Positions 50,874-60,279 of a stretch of 64,000 nucleotides of DNA are shown here, piece after piece (the first letter of the stretch is position 1; each line of letters starts with the position of its first letter). The notes below the pieces were generated by a model that saw only the letters and a list, made by a program, of their open reading frames with translations, did not search any database and had not been told where the DNA came from. A program made the translations under genes and the position numbers. The DNA is taken from assembly GCA_023432225.1 (NCBI GenBank), contig JAEYUW010000039.1:3878-67877 (forward strand), written 5' to 3'. The DNA comes from Verrucomicrobiota bacterium (GTDB taxonomy: Bacteria; Verrucomicrobiota; Verrucomicrobiia; Opitutales; Opitutaceae).

Positions 50874-53276
50874 TTATTCGGCGCGCAGCGCCTCGACGGG
50901 GTTGATGCGTGTCGCGCGGTGCGCGGGCAGCCAGCTGGCGAGGATGCCGATCGCGAGCAGCACGATCGAAACCGCGGCGAGGCTCAGCACGTCGAACGAC
51001 GACACGCCGTAGAGCACGCTGCTCATCAGTTTGCCGAGGCCGGCGGCAGCGAGCAGTCCGACGCCGAGACCGAGGCAGGCGAGGCGCAGTCCCTGGCCGA
51101 GCATCAGGTGGCGCACGGCGGTGGAGGTGGCGCCGAGCGCCATGCGGACGCCGACTTCGCGCGTGCGTTGCGCGACGATGTAGCTGAGCACGCCGTAGAG
51201 GCCGATGGCCGCGAGGAGCAGCGCGATGCCAGCGAAGATGACGAGCAACCGCAGCATCACGCGCTCGTTGGTCACCGATTGGTCGAAGAGTTCGTCCATC
51301 GTGCGCAGCGAGAACACCGGCAGCGTGGGCTCGACTTGCCGCATCGTCGTGCGAATCGCCGTGCCGAGGGAGGCCGGGTCCTGTTGCGTGCGGAGCACGA
51401 AGGTGACGTTGCCCGGCGGCGAGCGATGGTAAGGGTAGTAAATCTGCACGCGCGTGTCTTGACCGATGCCGTAATTCTGCACGTGGCCCACGACGCCGAT
51501 GATCGTGGCGTAGTCGGGCTCGTGGTTGGGCATGCCGAAATTCACGCGTTTGCCGATCGGGTCCCGGCCGGGGAAGTGCGTTTCGGCGAACTTCGCATCG
51601 ATCAGGATCGTGCGCGGGTCATCGATTTTCTCCTGATCCGTGAACGTGCGGCCGCGCAGCAACGGAATGCGCATCGTTTCGAAATAGGCGGCGCTCGCGG
51701 CGTTGTTCTCCGTGGAGGGGCGCTTGCCGGGGCCGGGCTCGGGCTCGCCTTCGATGAGGTAAGAGGTCTGGTTGCCGCCGCCGGAGAGCGGGAGCGGGTT
51801 CGTCAGCGCGACGTGGGTGACACCGGGAAGAGTGCGCAACTCGGTCAGCGCGCGGTCGAGGAGTTGCTGGCGCTTCGCGGCGTCCTGCCAGTCGCGGCCG
51901 GGCATCACGTAACCGAAACTGACGATGCGGTCGGTCTTCAGGCCGAGGTCGGCGCGGTAAATATTATAGATCGTCCGAATCATCAGGCCGGACGCGAAGA
52001 GCAGCATGAGCGTCAGCGCGAACTCGCCGGCCACGAGCACGGAACGCCAGCGGGCATTGACGCCGCTGCCGCTGCGGCCGCCGGCGGCGAGGGCTTCGTT
52101 GAGGTTGATCTTCGTGCCGGAGAGCGCGGGCACGAGGCCGAAGAGGACGGTGGTGCCGACGCCGATCGCGATCGAGAGCCCGAGGACCGTGAAATCCATC
52201 GCGACTTGCGTGACGAACGGTGAGTTGGCGGGGATCAGCGTCTTGATGCCTTGCATGACGCCGTAGCCGGCGCCGAGTCCGAGCAGCGTGCCGGCGAGTC
52301 CGAGCACGAGGCTCTCCATCAGCACGAGCCGGATGAGACGTCCGCGGCCGGCGCCGAGCGCAGCGCGCACGGCGAATTCCCTCGAGCGGACGGCGGCGCG
52401 GGCGAGGAGGAGATTGGCGACGTTGGCGCAGGCGATGAGCAACACGCCGAGCGCGGCGGCGAACGAGATCCATACCGTGCCGCGTTGCTGGCCGACGACG
52501 CGGTCGACGAGCATCTGCATGTTCACGGAGTTGCCGGTGTTGGACTGCGGGTATTGCTGCTCGAGCTGTTTGGCGACGGCGACCATGTCGGCGCGGGCGG
52601 CTTCGAAGGAGACACCCGGTTTCAGTCGTCCGATGCAATAAAGGCCGGGATGACTGCCGCGGTCGCGCATCGAATCCGCGTTGATGCCGACCGGAACCCA
52701 GACGTCGGCCGTGGGGCTCGGGAAGGGGAATTCGACCGGCATGACGCCGACGACCGAATAAATTTCGCCACTGAGCGTGATCTTGGCGCCGAGCACGTCG
52801 GCGCGGGCCCCGAGAGTGGTTTGCCAGAAGCGCTCGCTGATCACGGCGACGCGTTCCGCACCGGGTTTGTCCTCGTCGGCGCTGAACCAGCGCCCGAGTT
52901 TCGGTGCGATGCCGAGGGTGGGGAACATATCGGCGGAGAACATCGCACCGCCGACGCGCTCGGTTTCGGAGACGCCGACGTAGTTGAAGGATTGGCCGCG
53001 GAACGTGCCGAGGTGCGTGAAGCTTTTCTGCCGTTCGCGCCAGTCGACGTAGTTGGGGTAGGAGACCGACATGTTCGGCACCTGCTGCGAGTGTTCACCG
53101 AAGAAAACCAGCTCCTGCACGTCCGGGAGCGGCAGCGGCTTGAACAGGAGAACGTTCAGGAAACTCAGGACGCCGGAGTTTGCGCCGATGCCGAGTGCGA
53201 GAGTGACGATGGCGACGAGGGCGAAGCCGGGCGTCTTGCCGAGGGAGCGGAGCGCGAACTTCAGGTCGGAGAGCAT
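50874..53276 (-). CDS. Orphan MacB/FtsX-type permease 11
   Basis: The 800-residue permease begins MLSDLKFALRSLGKTPGFAL and ends RINPVEALRAE. Coupling loops are AVRSREFAVRAALGAGRGRL and [20 protein letters not shown]. The first periplasmic domain contains FVPVGIN-like and IGRLKPGVSFEAARADM phrases typical of the family. It is the rightmost and probably first-transcribed gene of the third permease run. The opposite strand starts a hydrolase gene 283 bases away, so both promoters should lie in 53277-53558. Confidence 0.87.
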   Translation of the reverse strand: MLSDLKFALRSLGKTPGFALVAIVTLALGIGANSGVLSFLNVLLFKPLPLPDVQELVFFGEHSQQVPNMSVSYPNYVDWRERQKSFTHLGTFRGQSFNYVGVSETERVGGAMFSADMFPTLGIAPKLGRWFSADEDKPGAERVAVISERFWQTTLGARADVLGAKITLSGEIYSVVGVMPVEFPFPSPTADVWVPVGINADSMRDRGSHPGLYCIGRLKPGVSFEAARADMVAVAKQLEQQYPQSNTGNSVNMQMLVDRVVGQQRGTVWISFAAALGVLLIACANVANLLLARAAVRSREFAVRAALGAGRGRLIRLVLMESLVLGLAGTLLGLGAGYGVMQGIKTLIPANSPFVTQVAMDFTVLGLSIAIGVGTTVLFGLVPALSGTKINLNEALAAGGRSGSGVNARWRSVLVAGEFALTLMLLFASGLMIRTIYNIYRADLGLKTDRIVSFGYVMPGRDWQDAAKRQQLLDRALTELRTLPGVTHVALTNPLPLSGGGNQTSYLIEGEPEPGPGKRPSTENNAASAAYFETMRIPLLRGRTFTDQEKIDDPRTILIDAKFAETHFPGRDPIGKRVNFGMPNHEPDYATIIGVVGHVQNYGIGQDTRVQIYYPYHRSPPGNVTFVLRTQQDPASLGTAIRTTMRQVEPTLPVFSLRTMDELFDQSVTNERVMLRLLVIFAGIALLLAAIGLYGVLSYIVAQRTREVGVRMALGATSTAVRHLMLGQGLRLACLGLGVGLLAAAGLGKLMSSVLYGVSSFDVLSLAAVSIVLLAIGILASWLPAHRATRINPVEALRAE

Positions 53277-53558
53277 GGGAGACCGAGGGTTGAGGGAGGG
53301 TGTTCGACTGCCAGCGCCACGGCCCGGGAGGACGCGCGGCCAGCCCGACGCGCGAGGAGCGCCGGGCGGTGAGGTGCTTCCAAGAACCCGGCACGATCGT
53401 CGCAGTTACAGAAAATGTGCGGCGGACACTCGCGATGGAGCGACCAGCGGGTGGGCGAGGGCGGCGAAATTCGGCGCCGCGCGCTCGCTTGACAGGGTCA
53501 TGGCTCGCGTGGGCCGCGCGGCGCGCTTTAGCTCGCGCCCGCGTCGTCCGTTCTCCCC

Positions 53559-54674
53559 ATGAATTCCTTTTGCCGAATCGTTGCCTGCACGGTGTGTGTC
53601 GCGAGCCTGGTTGCTCTTCGCGCCGTTGAAATCGATCCGCTGCCGCCGGGGCCCTACGCGGTTGCCAGCACGAACTTCGAGATCAACGCGCCGACCGACG
53701 CGCCCGTGGAAGAATACCTGATCGCGTCGAACGGCTGGTTCAGCCCGGAGCGTTACGTGGCGCAGTTGCTGAAACATCCCGGCGCCGTGTTGCAGGCGGA
53801 GGCGAAGACGGCCGACGGAAAGGAATTCCCCGTCGTCGGCTATGTGCTTTATCCGACCACCGCGGACAACCCGCGGCCCGCCTACACGTTTCCCTACCAG
53901 AACACCGGCGATAACGTCTTCCCGCACATGCAGCGACCCGGCGAGAAACCGATCTTCGCGGAACCGGGCCGGCGTTGGCCCGTCGTGATCGGCTCGCACG
54001 GCTACAACGCCCACGGCCTCTGGGAGGTCGATCGCTGGAAGCGCCTCGCGGCTCACGGCTACATCGTCGTCAGCATCTTTCACGGGGACGGACGCTGGAG
54101 CTTTGCCGACAACCATCCGCGGCGGCCGGTGGCGGTGAAGGCGATGCTCGACCGGCTGCTGGCCGATCCGGACTTCGCCCCGGCCATCGATGCCGAGCGC
54201 ATCGGCGCGTCAGGCTCGAGTTTCGGGGGCTACACGATTCTTGCGTGTCTCGGCGGCAGCGATCCGGCGACGGGGCGCGCGACCTATGCCGATCCGCGGC
54301 TCAAGGTTGGTTTCGCGCTCGTGCCGTATGCGGGCGGCTTCGGGCAATTTCCCTTCGGTCAGGACATGGCGGGCCTTCGCACGATGACGAAGCCTTACCT
54401 GGCCATCTACGGCGGCGAAGATCGGGCGGCCTACGTGGTCGATTGCACGGCGCGCTGCGGCGGCGAGACGCTGGCGGTCATCCTGCCCGGCGAAAAACAT
54501 CTGATCAGCAAGGCGGCATGGCAGGACGTGCCGACGTGGGAAATTCTATTCTTCAACGCGTGGCTCAAGGACGACGCGCGCGCCCGTGAGCTCCTCGCCG
54601 GCGACCTCCGCGTGCGCGGGGGAGTCGACGATCGCATCACCCATCGCAACGGTCGGCCGGTCAGCGACCGCTGA
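53559..54674 (+). CDS. Exported alpha/beta hydrolase
   Basis: The 371-residue protein starts with a signal peptide (MNSFCRIVACTVCVASLVAL). It has an alpha/beta-hydrolase core with VVIGSHGYNAHG, the nucleophile elbow GSSFGG near residue 215 and a late GEKH histidine. It resembles dienelactone-hydrolase or PAF-acetylhydrolase-like esterases. The substrate is unknown. The gene is divergent from permease 11 and not linked to an operon. Confidence 0.8.
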   Translation: MNSFCRIVACTVCVASLVALRAVEIDPLPPGPYAVASTNFEINAPTDAPVEEYLIASNGWFSPERYVAQLLKHPGAVLQAEAKTADGKEFPVVGYVLYPTTADNPRPAYTFPYQNTGDNVFPHMQRPGEKPIFAEPGRRWPVVIGSHGYNAHGLWEVDRWKRLAAHGYIVVSIFHGDGRWSFADNHPRRPVAVKAMLDRLLADPDFAPAIDAERIGASGSSFGGYTILACLGGSDPATGRATYADPRLKVGFALVPYAGGFGQFPFGQDMAGLRTMTKPYLAIYGGEDRAAYVVDCTARCGGETLAVILPGEKHLISKAAWQDVPTWEILFFNAWLKDDARARELLAGDLRVRGGVDDRITHRNGRPVSDR

Positions 54675-54734
54675 CCCGCCGGGTTACGATTGATCGAGGC
54701 TCGCCCAGTTGGACTTGCAGGAAATTTCCCCGTG

Positions 54735-54806
54735 GTAGGGCAGAGCGGCCCGCTCCGCTGCGAACGTGTGGCAGTATTCGCGGCGCACCGGGCCGTTGCG
54801 CCCTAC
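54735..54806. repeat. REP-like pair, GTAGGGCAGAGCGGC type
   Basis: The left half starts GTAGGGCAGAGCGGCCCGCT and the right half ends GGGCCGTTGCGCCCTAC. The borders are mirror images, with an imperfect inside. It fills most of the gap between the hydrolase and the histidine kinase. Confidence 0.65.
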
Positions 54807-54889
54807 CGGTCAGGGCGATCACCGAGACTCGATTAGCCCGCCGGCAACAGCGTTCTTGCTCAGGAGGCCCGGGCACTTAGCGGTGGAGC

Positions 54890-56011
54890 ATGCTCGCTCC
54901 CGACCGCTCCACGCCTCCGGCCACGTCGGATTTCAGCGCCGCGCAATTCGACGAGTTTTTTCACCACACGCTCGATCTGTTGTGCGTCGCCGGAATCGAC
55001 GACGGCTACTTCAAACGCGTGAACCCATCGTGGACGCGCGTGCTCGGCTGGTCCGAGGCGGAGTTGCTCGCACGGCCGGTCCACGAGTTCATGCATCCAG
55101 CCGATCGCGGGCGCACGCTGGCGGCTCGCGAGAAGCTGGCCCGCGGCGAGCCGGTGCGCGGACTCGAGAACCGCTATCTCTGCCGCGACGGCAGCTACCG
55201 CTGGTTCTCGTGGCAATCGATCACCGATTCCGGCCGGCGGCTGGTGTTCGGCATCGCGCGCGATGTCACCGAGCAGCGCCAGTTGGAACAGGAGCGGCTG
55301 GTCGTCGGCAAACTGGAGTCCACGGGCCTGCTCGCCGGCGGCATGGCGCATGACTACAACAACCTGCTCGCCGCGCTGCGGTTGAACCTCGACATGTTCG
55401 AACTCAGCGACCCGCTCACCGTCACGCAGCGCCAACTCCTGCGACAGGCGAAGGCGACCGTCGAGGCCGCCGCCACGCTCACCCGCCAGCTGCTCACCTT
55501 TATCGATCGCGACGTCTCCGGAATCACGCCGTTGGATGTCGGCGCGTTGGTGGGGCAGGCCATCGAGGCCAGTCTCGGCGGCAGCGCCTTCCGGGTAACC
55601 CGCCAGATCGCACCCGACCTGGCGGTCGTGCGCGGCAACGCGACACAGCTCACCCAAGTGTGGCGCGGCATCCTCCTGAACGCGCGCGAGGCCTCGCCGT
55701 CGAGCGGCTCGATCGAGATCCGCGCCGAGAATCTCAGGGAAGACGCACCGCTGCCCGCCGGCCTGCCACCCGGGCACTATGTGAGCGTGTCGATCCGCGA
55801 TCACGGTCCGGGCATCCCGGTCGACGTCATGCCGCAGATTTTCGATCCCTATTTTTCCACCAAGGAGCGCGGGCAGCAGAAAGGCATGGGGCTCGGGCTG
55901 ACGCTGTGCCGCATCATCCTGCAACGCCATCATGGCGCGATCAGCGTCGATTCGAGTCCGGGCGAAGGCACGACGGTCACGTGTTATCTGCCGGCAGATG
56001 GCACGGCGTAG
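54890..56011 (+). CDS. Soluble PAS-domain histidine kinase
   Basis: The 373-residue protein has a PAS domain with PAC tail (about 20-130, ending FGIARDVTEQRQLEQ), an H-box AGGMAHDYNNLLAALR with His154, and an ATPase domain. The latter shows GILLNAREA (N-box), DHGPGIP (G1), FDPYFSTKERGQQKGMGLGL (F and G2 boxes) and a closing GTTVTCYLP. No membrane segment is seen, so it senses a cytoplasmic signal. No response regulator is adjacent, so it is an orphan kinase. The ATG at 54890 has only a close GGAG, and an alternative start further in cannot be excluded. Confidence 0.9.
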   Translation: MLAPDRSTPPATSDFSAAQFDEFFHHTLDLLCVAGIDDGYFKRVNPSWTRVLGWSEAELLARPVHEFMHPADRGRTLAAREKLARGEPVRGLENRYLCRDGSYRWFSWQSITDSGRRLVFGIARDVTEQRQLEQERLVVGKLESTGLLAGGMAHDYNNLLAALRLNLDMFELSDPLTVTQRQLLRQAKATVEAAATLTRQLLTFIDRDVSGITPLDVGALVGQAIEASLGGSAFRVTRQIAPDLAVVRGNATQLTQVWRGILLNAREASPSSGSIEIRAENLREDAPLPAGLPPGHYVSVSIRDHGPGIPVDVMPQIFDPYFSTKERGQQKGMGLGLTLCRIILQRHHGAISVDSSPGEGTTVTCYLPADGTA

Positions 56012-56053
56012 GGGCAGCCGTGGGGCGAGCGGGAATGAACAACGCGCGGAACG

Positions 56054-56078
56054 GCGAAATTCTTACGAATTCCGCTAC
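56054..56078. repeat. TTCTTACGAAT repeat unit
   Basis: The sequence GCGAAATTCTTACGAATTCC, followed by GCTAC, is the third copy of the module at 29203 and 50815. It contains the palindrome-like ATTCTTACGAAT. It lies after the histidine kinase gene. Confidence 0.55.
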
Positions 56079-56243
56079 GGGTTGGCGACGACCGCGCGTG
56101 CGGCAGAGAGAGATGTAACTGGAGTTCGCCGCATCATGATCGAACTCGCGGAGCAGCGGCGTGTCCGGTTCACGCCGCGACGTTCGTCGAGAAAATGAAC
56201 GCCGTTCACCGGTCACGCCTCCAACTCAACCCTGATCCACCCC

Positions 56244-56693
56244 ATGTCCTCCACACATACCATCCGCCTCCACCGCGTCATTCGCTCGACGCCGGAGAAA
56301 GTTTACCGCGCCTTCCTGGACGCCGACGCCATGTGCAAATGGCTCCCGCCGCACGGCTTCACCGGCCACATGCACCACCTCGACGCGAAGATCGGCGGCA
56401 CGTTCAAGATGTCGTTCACGAACTTCACGACCGGCCAGTCGCACTCCTTCGGCGGCAGCTACCTCGAACTCGTGCCGCACGAGCGCCTGCGCTACACCGA
56501 CAAGTTCGACGATCCGAACCTGCCCGGCGAAATCACTGTTACGGTGCTCCTGAAAAAAGTGCTCTGCGGCACCGAGGTGAACATCGAGCAGACCGGCGTG
56601 CCGGCCGTGATCCCCGCCGAGATGTGCTACCTCGGCTGGCAGGAATCGCTCCACCAACTCGCGCAGCTCGTCGAGCCCGACATTCAGCAATAA
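56244..56693 (+). CDS. SRPBCC/AHSA1-type ligand-binding protein
   Basis: The 149-residue protein begins MSSTHTIRLHRVIRSTPEKV. It has the START/SRPBCC pattern of the AHSA1 family: STPEKVYRAFLDADAMCKWL, GGTFKMSF, YLELVPHERLRYTDKF and a C-terminal helix GWQESLHQLAQLVE. Such proteins bind hydrophobic ligands or act in stress response. The ligand is unknown. It is often found beside VOC or YCII proteins, and a VOC gene lies 196 bases on, on the opposite strand. Confidence 0.85.
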   Translation: MSSTHTIRLHRVIRSTPEKVYRAFLDADAMCKWLPPHGFTGHMHHLDAKIGGTFKMSFTNFTTGQSHSFGGSYLELVPHERLRYTDKFDDPNLPGEITVTVLLKKVLCGTEVNIEQTGVPAVIPAEMCYLGWQESLHQLAQLVEPDIQQ

Positions 56694-56735
56694 GGCGCGT
56701 GGCCGCCGGCGGCCGCGCGAACTCCTGCGAGCGTT

Positions 56736-56804
56736 GTAGCGGCGGTCTACGACCGCCGAACGAGCGCGATGCGCGCCACCACGGCGGTCATAGACCGCCG
56801 CTAC
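56736..56804. repeat. REP-like pair, GTAGCGGCGGTC type
   Basis: This is an almost perfect inverted pair. The left half is GTAGCGGCGGTCTACGACCG plus CCG, and the right half is CGGCGGTCATAGACCGCCGC plus TAC. It lies between the convergent SRPBCC and VOC genes and could also act as a bidirectional terminator-like hairpin. Confidence 0.75.
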
Positions 56805-56889
56805 AAACAGTCCGCGCAATCGCGGCGCACCGAAATGCCGCCCTAGGCATCGCCGGGGCGGTATTCGTTTTCGTGCGGCGATGGCTCAA

Positions 56890-57327
56890 CTATTTTTTCT
56901 CGGCGCAGTTGAACATCCACTTCACGCCGAACTTGTCGGTGAGGCAGCCCCAGTAGGCGCCCCAGAACATGTCCTGCAACGCCATCTCGACCTGTCCGCC
57001 ATCAGCGAGAGCCGCGAACAAGCGCTCCGTCTCGGCGCGCGTGTCGGGCTCGAGGTTGATGTATACGTTGTTGCCCATCGTGACGCTCATGCCCATCGAC
57101 GGCGGCGCGTCGGAGCCCATCAGCACGTGGCCGCCGATCGTTGGCAGTGCGACGTGCATCACGAGGCCCTTGTCCGCATCGGACAACGCGGACGCGCCAG
57201 GGCAGGGCGGGCCGTCCGCGAAGCGAACGATTGGTTTGTCGAATTCGGTTTTGAAAACGGTCCGGTAGAAAGCGAAGGCCGATTCGGTTTCGCGCGTGAA
57301 GTTGAGGTAGGTGGTGACACGAGCCAT
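56890..57327 (-). CDS. VOC-family (PhnB-like) protein
   Basis: The 145-residue protein begins MARVTTYLNFTRETESAFAF. It shows the PhnB-like double beta-alpha-beta module: YLNFTRETESAFAFYRTVF, HVALPTIGGHVLMGSD, NNVYINLEPDTRAETERLF and FWGAYWGCLTDKFGVKW. PhnB-like VOC proteins are mostly of unknown substrate; several have lost the metal ligands of glyoxalase. The gene is convergent with the SRPBCC gene. Confidence 0.87.
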   Translation of the reverse strand: MARVTTYLNFTRETESAFAFYRTVFKTEFDKPIVRFADGPPCPGASALSDADKGLVMHVALPTIGGHVLMGSDAPPSMGMSVTMGNNVYINLEPDTRAETERLFAALADGGQVEMALQDMFWGAYWGCLTDKFGVKWMFNCAEKK

Positions 57328-57649
57328 GGGAGCGTGGAGACGAGGGTTTGTGGTTGGGACTGAAGCGTCGCGGTTGCTGACCGCGACAACTCTGCGACGA
57401 ACAATGGAGGTCGCGCCGGACAGGTGACGGACCGGATTTCACGACACGAGGATCAGGGGTCGCGTTCGATTGTTAGTGCGGCGAGAGTCATGTGTGTCTG
57501 CTGGCCGCCGACGATACTCCGCAGCGACTACCTCAAAAAATGCCGAAAGCCGGCATGGCAGCTTGGGCAAGGCCCCTGAGCGCCGCATCCGACATTCCGC
57601 GGCGCCATCTGGTCTTGCTCCGCCAGTTACCTTTCCACCTCTCCTCGTC
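57328..57649. other. Intergenic region between VOC and esterase genes
   Basis: These 322 bases hold a short inverted repeat, GTCGCGGTTGCTGACCGCGAC (near 57368-57390; longest exact arm GTCGCGGT). I found no convincing gene. The region should contain the divergent promoters of the two flanking genes. Confidence 0.45.
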
Positions 57650-58519
57650 ATGAAACGCCTGCTCACCTCCTGGGTCGCCTTGGCGGCCGTCACGTTAACC
57701 GTCGCGGCGTCTGCGCCGAAATTTTCACCGCACGTGATTCCGAATTCCGAACTGCGCGCGCTGCCGATCAACGCGCACGGTCGGACCTACCAGTTGCACG
57801 TCGGTTTGCCGGGCAGTTATCGCGAGAGTCCGACGCGCCGCTACCCGGTGGTGTTCGTGACGGACGCCTATTGGGATTTTCAGAAGATCGACGCGATTCG
57901 CGGATCGCTGGTTTACGACCGGGTGGTGCCGGAGTTCATCGTCGTCGGTCTCGGCTACGTGGGCGAGGATCTCGATTACGGTCGCCTGCGCACATGGGAG
58001 CTTTCGCCGGTCCCCCTGGGCAGCGGCGACGAGGCAAAGGCCTCCGGGCACGCGGCGGAATTTTTGCGCACGATCGAGACCGAGATCATCCCGTTTATCG
58101 AACGCGAGTATCGCGCCGATCCGGCGCAACGCGTGCTCGCGGGCGCGTCGCTCGGCGGCTTGTTCACGCTGTATGCGATGTATACGAAGCCGGAGCTGTT
58201 CACCGGCTACATCGCGGCGTCGCCAGCGGTGGTGGTCGGCAACGATTGGCTGCTGGGCTACGCGAATAAATTCGCCACGAGCTCACGGCCGCTTCCCGTG
58301 CGGCTCTTTGTCAGCGGCGGAGGTGACGAGTCGTCGGCGTTTCTCGGCGGCGTGCACCGCTTCGACGAGCACATGCGCGCGCAGCGGCCCGCCGGTCTCG
58401 CTTACCAATTCCGAATCATCGAAGGTGCACGGCACTCCGGCATGCAGTTCGAATCCTACGTGCGCGGACTCGCGTTCGTGTTCGCCCCGCTCGCACCGGA
58501 GAGCGCACCGAGCCGGTGA
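57650..58519 (+). CDS. Exported esterase-type alpha/beta hydrolase
   Basis: The protein has 289 residues from the ATG at 57650 (MKRLLTSWVALAAVTLTVAA, a signal peptide). The core has YPVVFVTDAYWDF, VGLGYVG, ERVLAGASLGGLF-type nucleophile context (ARVLAGAS in place), ASPAVVVGNDWL and EGARHSGM with the catalytic histidine. This is the IroE/Fes-like esterase fold (Putative_esterase). The substrate is unknown. The frame is open upstream to 57470 without signal character, so that start is rejected. Confidence 0.82.
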   Translation: MKRLLTSWVALAAVTLTVAASAPKFSPHVIPNSELRALPINAHGRTYQLHVGLPGSYRESPTRRYPVVFVTDAYWDFQKIDAIRGSLVYDRVVPEFIVVGLGYVGEDLDYGRLRTWELSPVPLGSGDEAKASGHAAEFLRTIETEIIPFIEREYRADPAQRVLAGASLGGLFTLYAMYTKPELFTGYIAASPAVVVGNDWLLGYANKFATSSRPLPVRLFVSGGGDESSAFLGGVHRFDEHMRAQRPAGLAYQFRIIEGARHSGMQFESYVRGLAFVFAPLAPESAPSR

Positions 58520-58589
58520 GGCCCGCGCGGACGCGACGGAAAAACGGGGATGGAATTCCGCGGCCCCGCACGCTTACCTCAAGACGATC

Positions 58590-59756
58590 ATGTCACGTGA
58601 GCGCGCAGCGGGATTTCTGCTGATCATCATCTACCTCGGCTTCATCAGCCTGGGGTTGCCGGACGGGACGCTGGGCGTCGCGTGGCCGGCGGTTTATCCG
58701 GAGCTCGGCCTGCCGGTCGGTCTCGCGGGAGCGTTGATGCTCGTCGGCACGTTGCTGACGGCGACGGCGGGGTTCTCGAGCGGGTGGGTGGTGGCAAAAT
58801 TCCGGACCGGCCCCGTGCTGCTGGTGAGCTGCCTGTTGACCGCCAGCGCGCTGCTGTTGCTCTCCCGCGCGCAAAGCGCGGTCTTGCTCTTCGTCGCCGC
58901 AGTGCCGCTCGGACTGGGGGCAGGCGCGGTGGACGCGGGTTTGAACGGCTACGTGGCGCGCCACTACTCGGGCCGACACATGAATTGGTTGCATGCGTGC
59001 TGGGGGATCGGCGCGACCGCGGGGCCATTGGTGATGGGCCAGGCGCTGGCCTCGACTCACGGTTGGCGGAGCGGCTATCTCTGGATCGGCTCGATCCAAC
59101 TCGGCCTGACGCTGCTGTTCTTTATCACGCTGCCACTGTGGGACAAGGTGCCGGTCCACGCGGTGGTGTCCGCGACAGCCGACGCGACGACGGCGCCGAC
59201 GCGGTCGGCCAACTCGTTCGAAGGCTGGTTGTCGGTGAGCATCTTCATGCTCTACACGGGCGCGGAACTCAGCCTCGGCTTGTGGGCCGGCACTATTCTC
59301 GTGGTTGACCGTGGCCTGGCACCTGAGCGCGCCGCCGTATGGGTGGCGTGCTACTACGGCGCCATCACCGTGGGACGAATCGGCGTCGGGTTTGTGCACG
59401 GTCGCTGGACGAACCGGGCCGTCGTGCGCGCGGGGACGCTGCTCGCGCTGGCGAGCGCACTCGGATTCGCCTTCGGTGGGGCAGGGACGGTCGCTGCGGC
59501 TTCGCTGGCGCTGCTCGGGCTGGGCTTCGCACCCGTCTATCCGGGCCTGATGCACGAGGTGCCGCGCCGCTTCGCTCCCGGTGCGGTGCAAACCATCATC
59601 GGCCGCCAATCCGGCGCCGGCGCGCTCGGCGCCGCGGTTTTCCCGGCGGCGGCCGGGGCGATCGCGCAGCAGGCGCTCGGAGGCGTGATGGCATTAGCGA
59701 TCGCGCTGATCATCGCTCTCGTCGGAGCGGTCGTCTGGTTGGATCGCCGGACCTGA
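58590..59756 (+). CDS. MFS transporter
   Basis: The protein has 388 residues from the ATG at 58590 (MSRERAAGFLLIIIYLGFIS), with twelve hydrophobic segments. Marks of the family include GLPDGTLGVAWP in loop 1-2, GLGAGAVDAGLNGYVARHYS and MNWLHACWGIGATAGP. It resembles FucP/BSC6-like sugar or small-solute transporters. The substrate cannot be read. The start 71 bases after the esterase is preferred to the open extension from 58173, which overlaps the esterase gene. Confidence 0.85.
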   Translation: MSRERAAGFLLIIIYLGFISLGLPDGTLGVAWPAVYPELGLPVGLAGALMLVGTLLTATAGFSSGWVVAKFRTGPVLLVSCLLTASALLLLSRAQSAVLLFVAAVPLGLGAGAVDAGLNGYVARHYSGRHMNWLHACWGIGATAGPLVMGQALASTHGWRSGYLWIGSIQLGLTLLFFITLPLWDKVPVHAVVSATADATTAPTRSANSFEGWLSVSIFMLYTGAELSLGLWAGTILVVDRGLAPERAAVWVACYYGAITVGRIGVGFVHGRWTNRAVVRAGTLLALASALGFAFGGAGTVAAASLALLGLGFAPVYPGLMHEVPRRFAPGAVQTIIGRQSGAGALGAAVFPAAAGAIAQQALGGVMALAIALIIALVGAVVWLDRRT

Positions 59757-59908
59757 CGACGCGCGATCGCTTCAATCGCCGCGGCTGATCGAATCGCCTC
59801 GCCCCGATCACGTGCGAACGGCCCAACGCCGCCGTCACTGTCGATGTCGCGGCGAGCCACACCACACCGGCCCTCCCGCCCCGCACATCACCCGAGTCGC
59901 CGCGCTCG

Positions 59909-59933
59909 GTTTGTAATATAATACGTTACAAAC
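59909..59933. promoter_or_regulatory. AT-rich palindrome, copy 1
   Basis: The site is GTTTGTAA - 9 bases (TATAATACG) - TTACAAAC, with perfect 8-bp arms. It is preceded by CGAGTCGCCG, as is copy 2. It resembles an operator. The nearby gene that could encode the binding protein is the HTH protein at 60463-60873. Confidence 0.6.
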
Positions 59934-60254
59934 TCCCCGCGCCCCACGTCCGGCATTTTTCGCCGGCAACGGTGTTGTGCCACGCGTCCCCGGTGCACGT
60001 TTTCAAAATGGCATGGCGAGGAGCCGCCCGTGGGCAGCGACGCGGCAATCGCTCTGAAGTTTGCTGGATCGCCGTGGCCCGCTCTGCGCGCCTCGCAATG
60101 GCAAAGCATTTTGAAGACCTGCGCGGCCCGCACGCGTCCCAGTGCGACGTGCACGGTTCACGCCAAGGACCATCGCTGCGATGCGCCGCCACGCGATCGT
60201 CGCGTCCCGCCGGGCTTATCCGCGTCCCGCCGGCGTCGCGAGTCGCCGTTCGGG

Positions 60255-60279
60255 GTTTGTAATATATTACGTTACAAAC
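60255..60279. promoter_or_regulatory. AT-rich palindrome, copy 2
   Basis: The site is GTTTGTAA - 9 bases (TATATTACG) - TTACAAAC, with perfect 8-bp arms, one base different in the spacer from copy 1. It lies in gene-free DNA. Confidence 0.6.
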
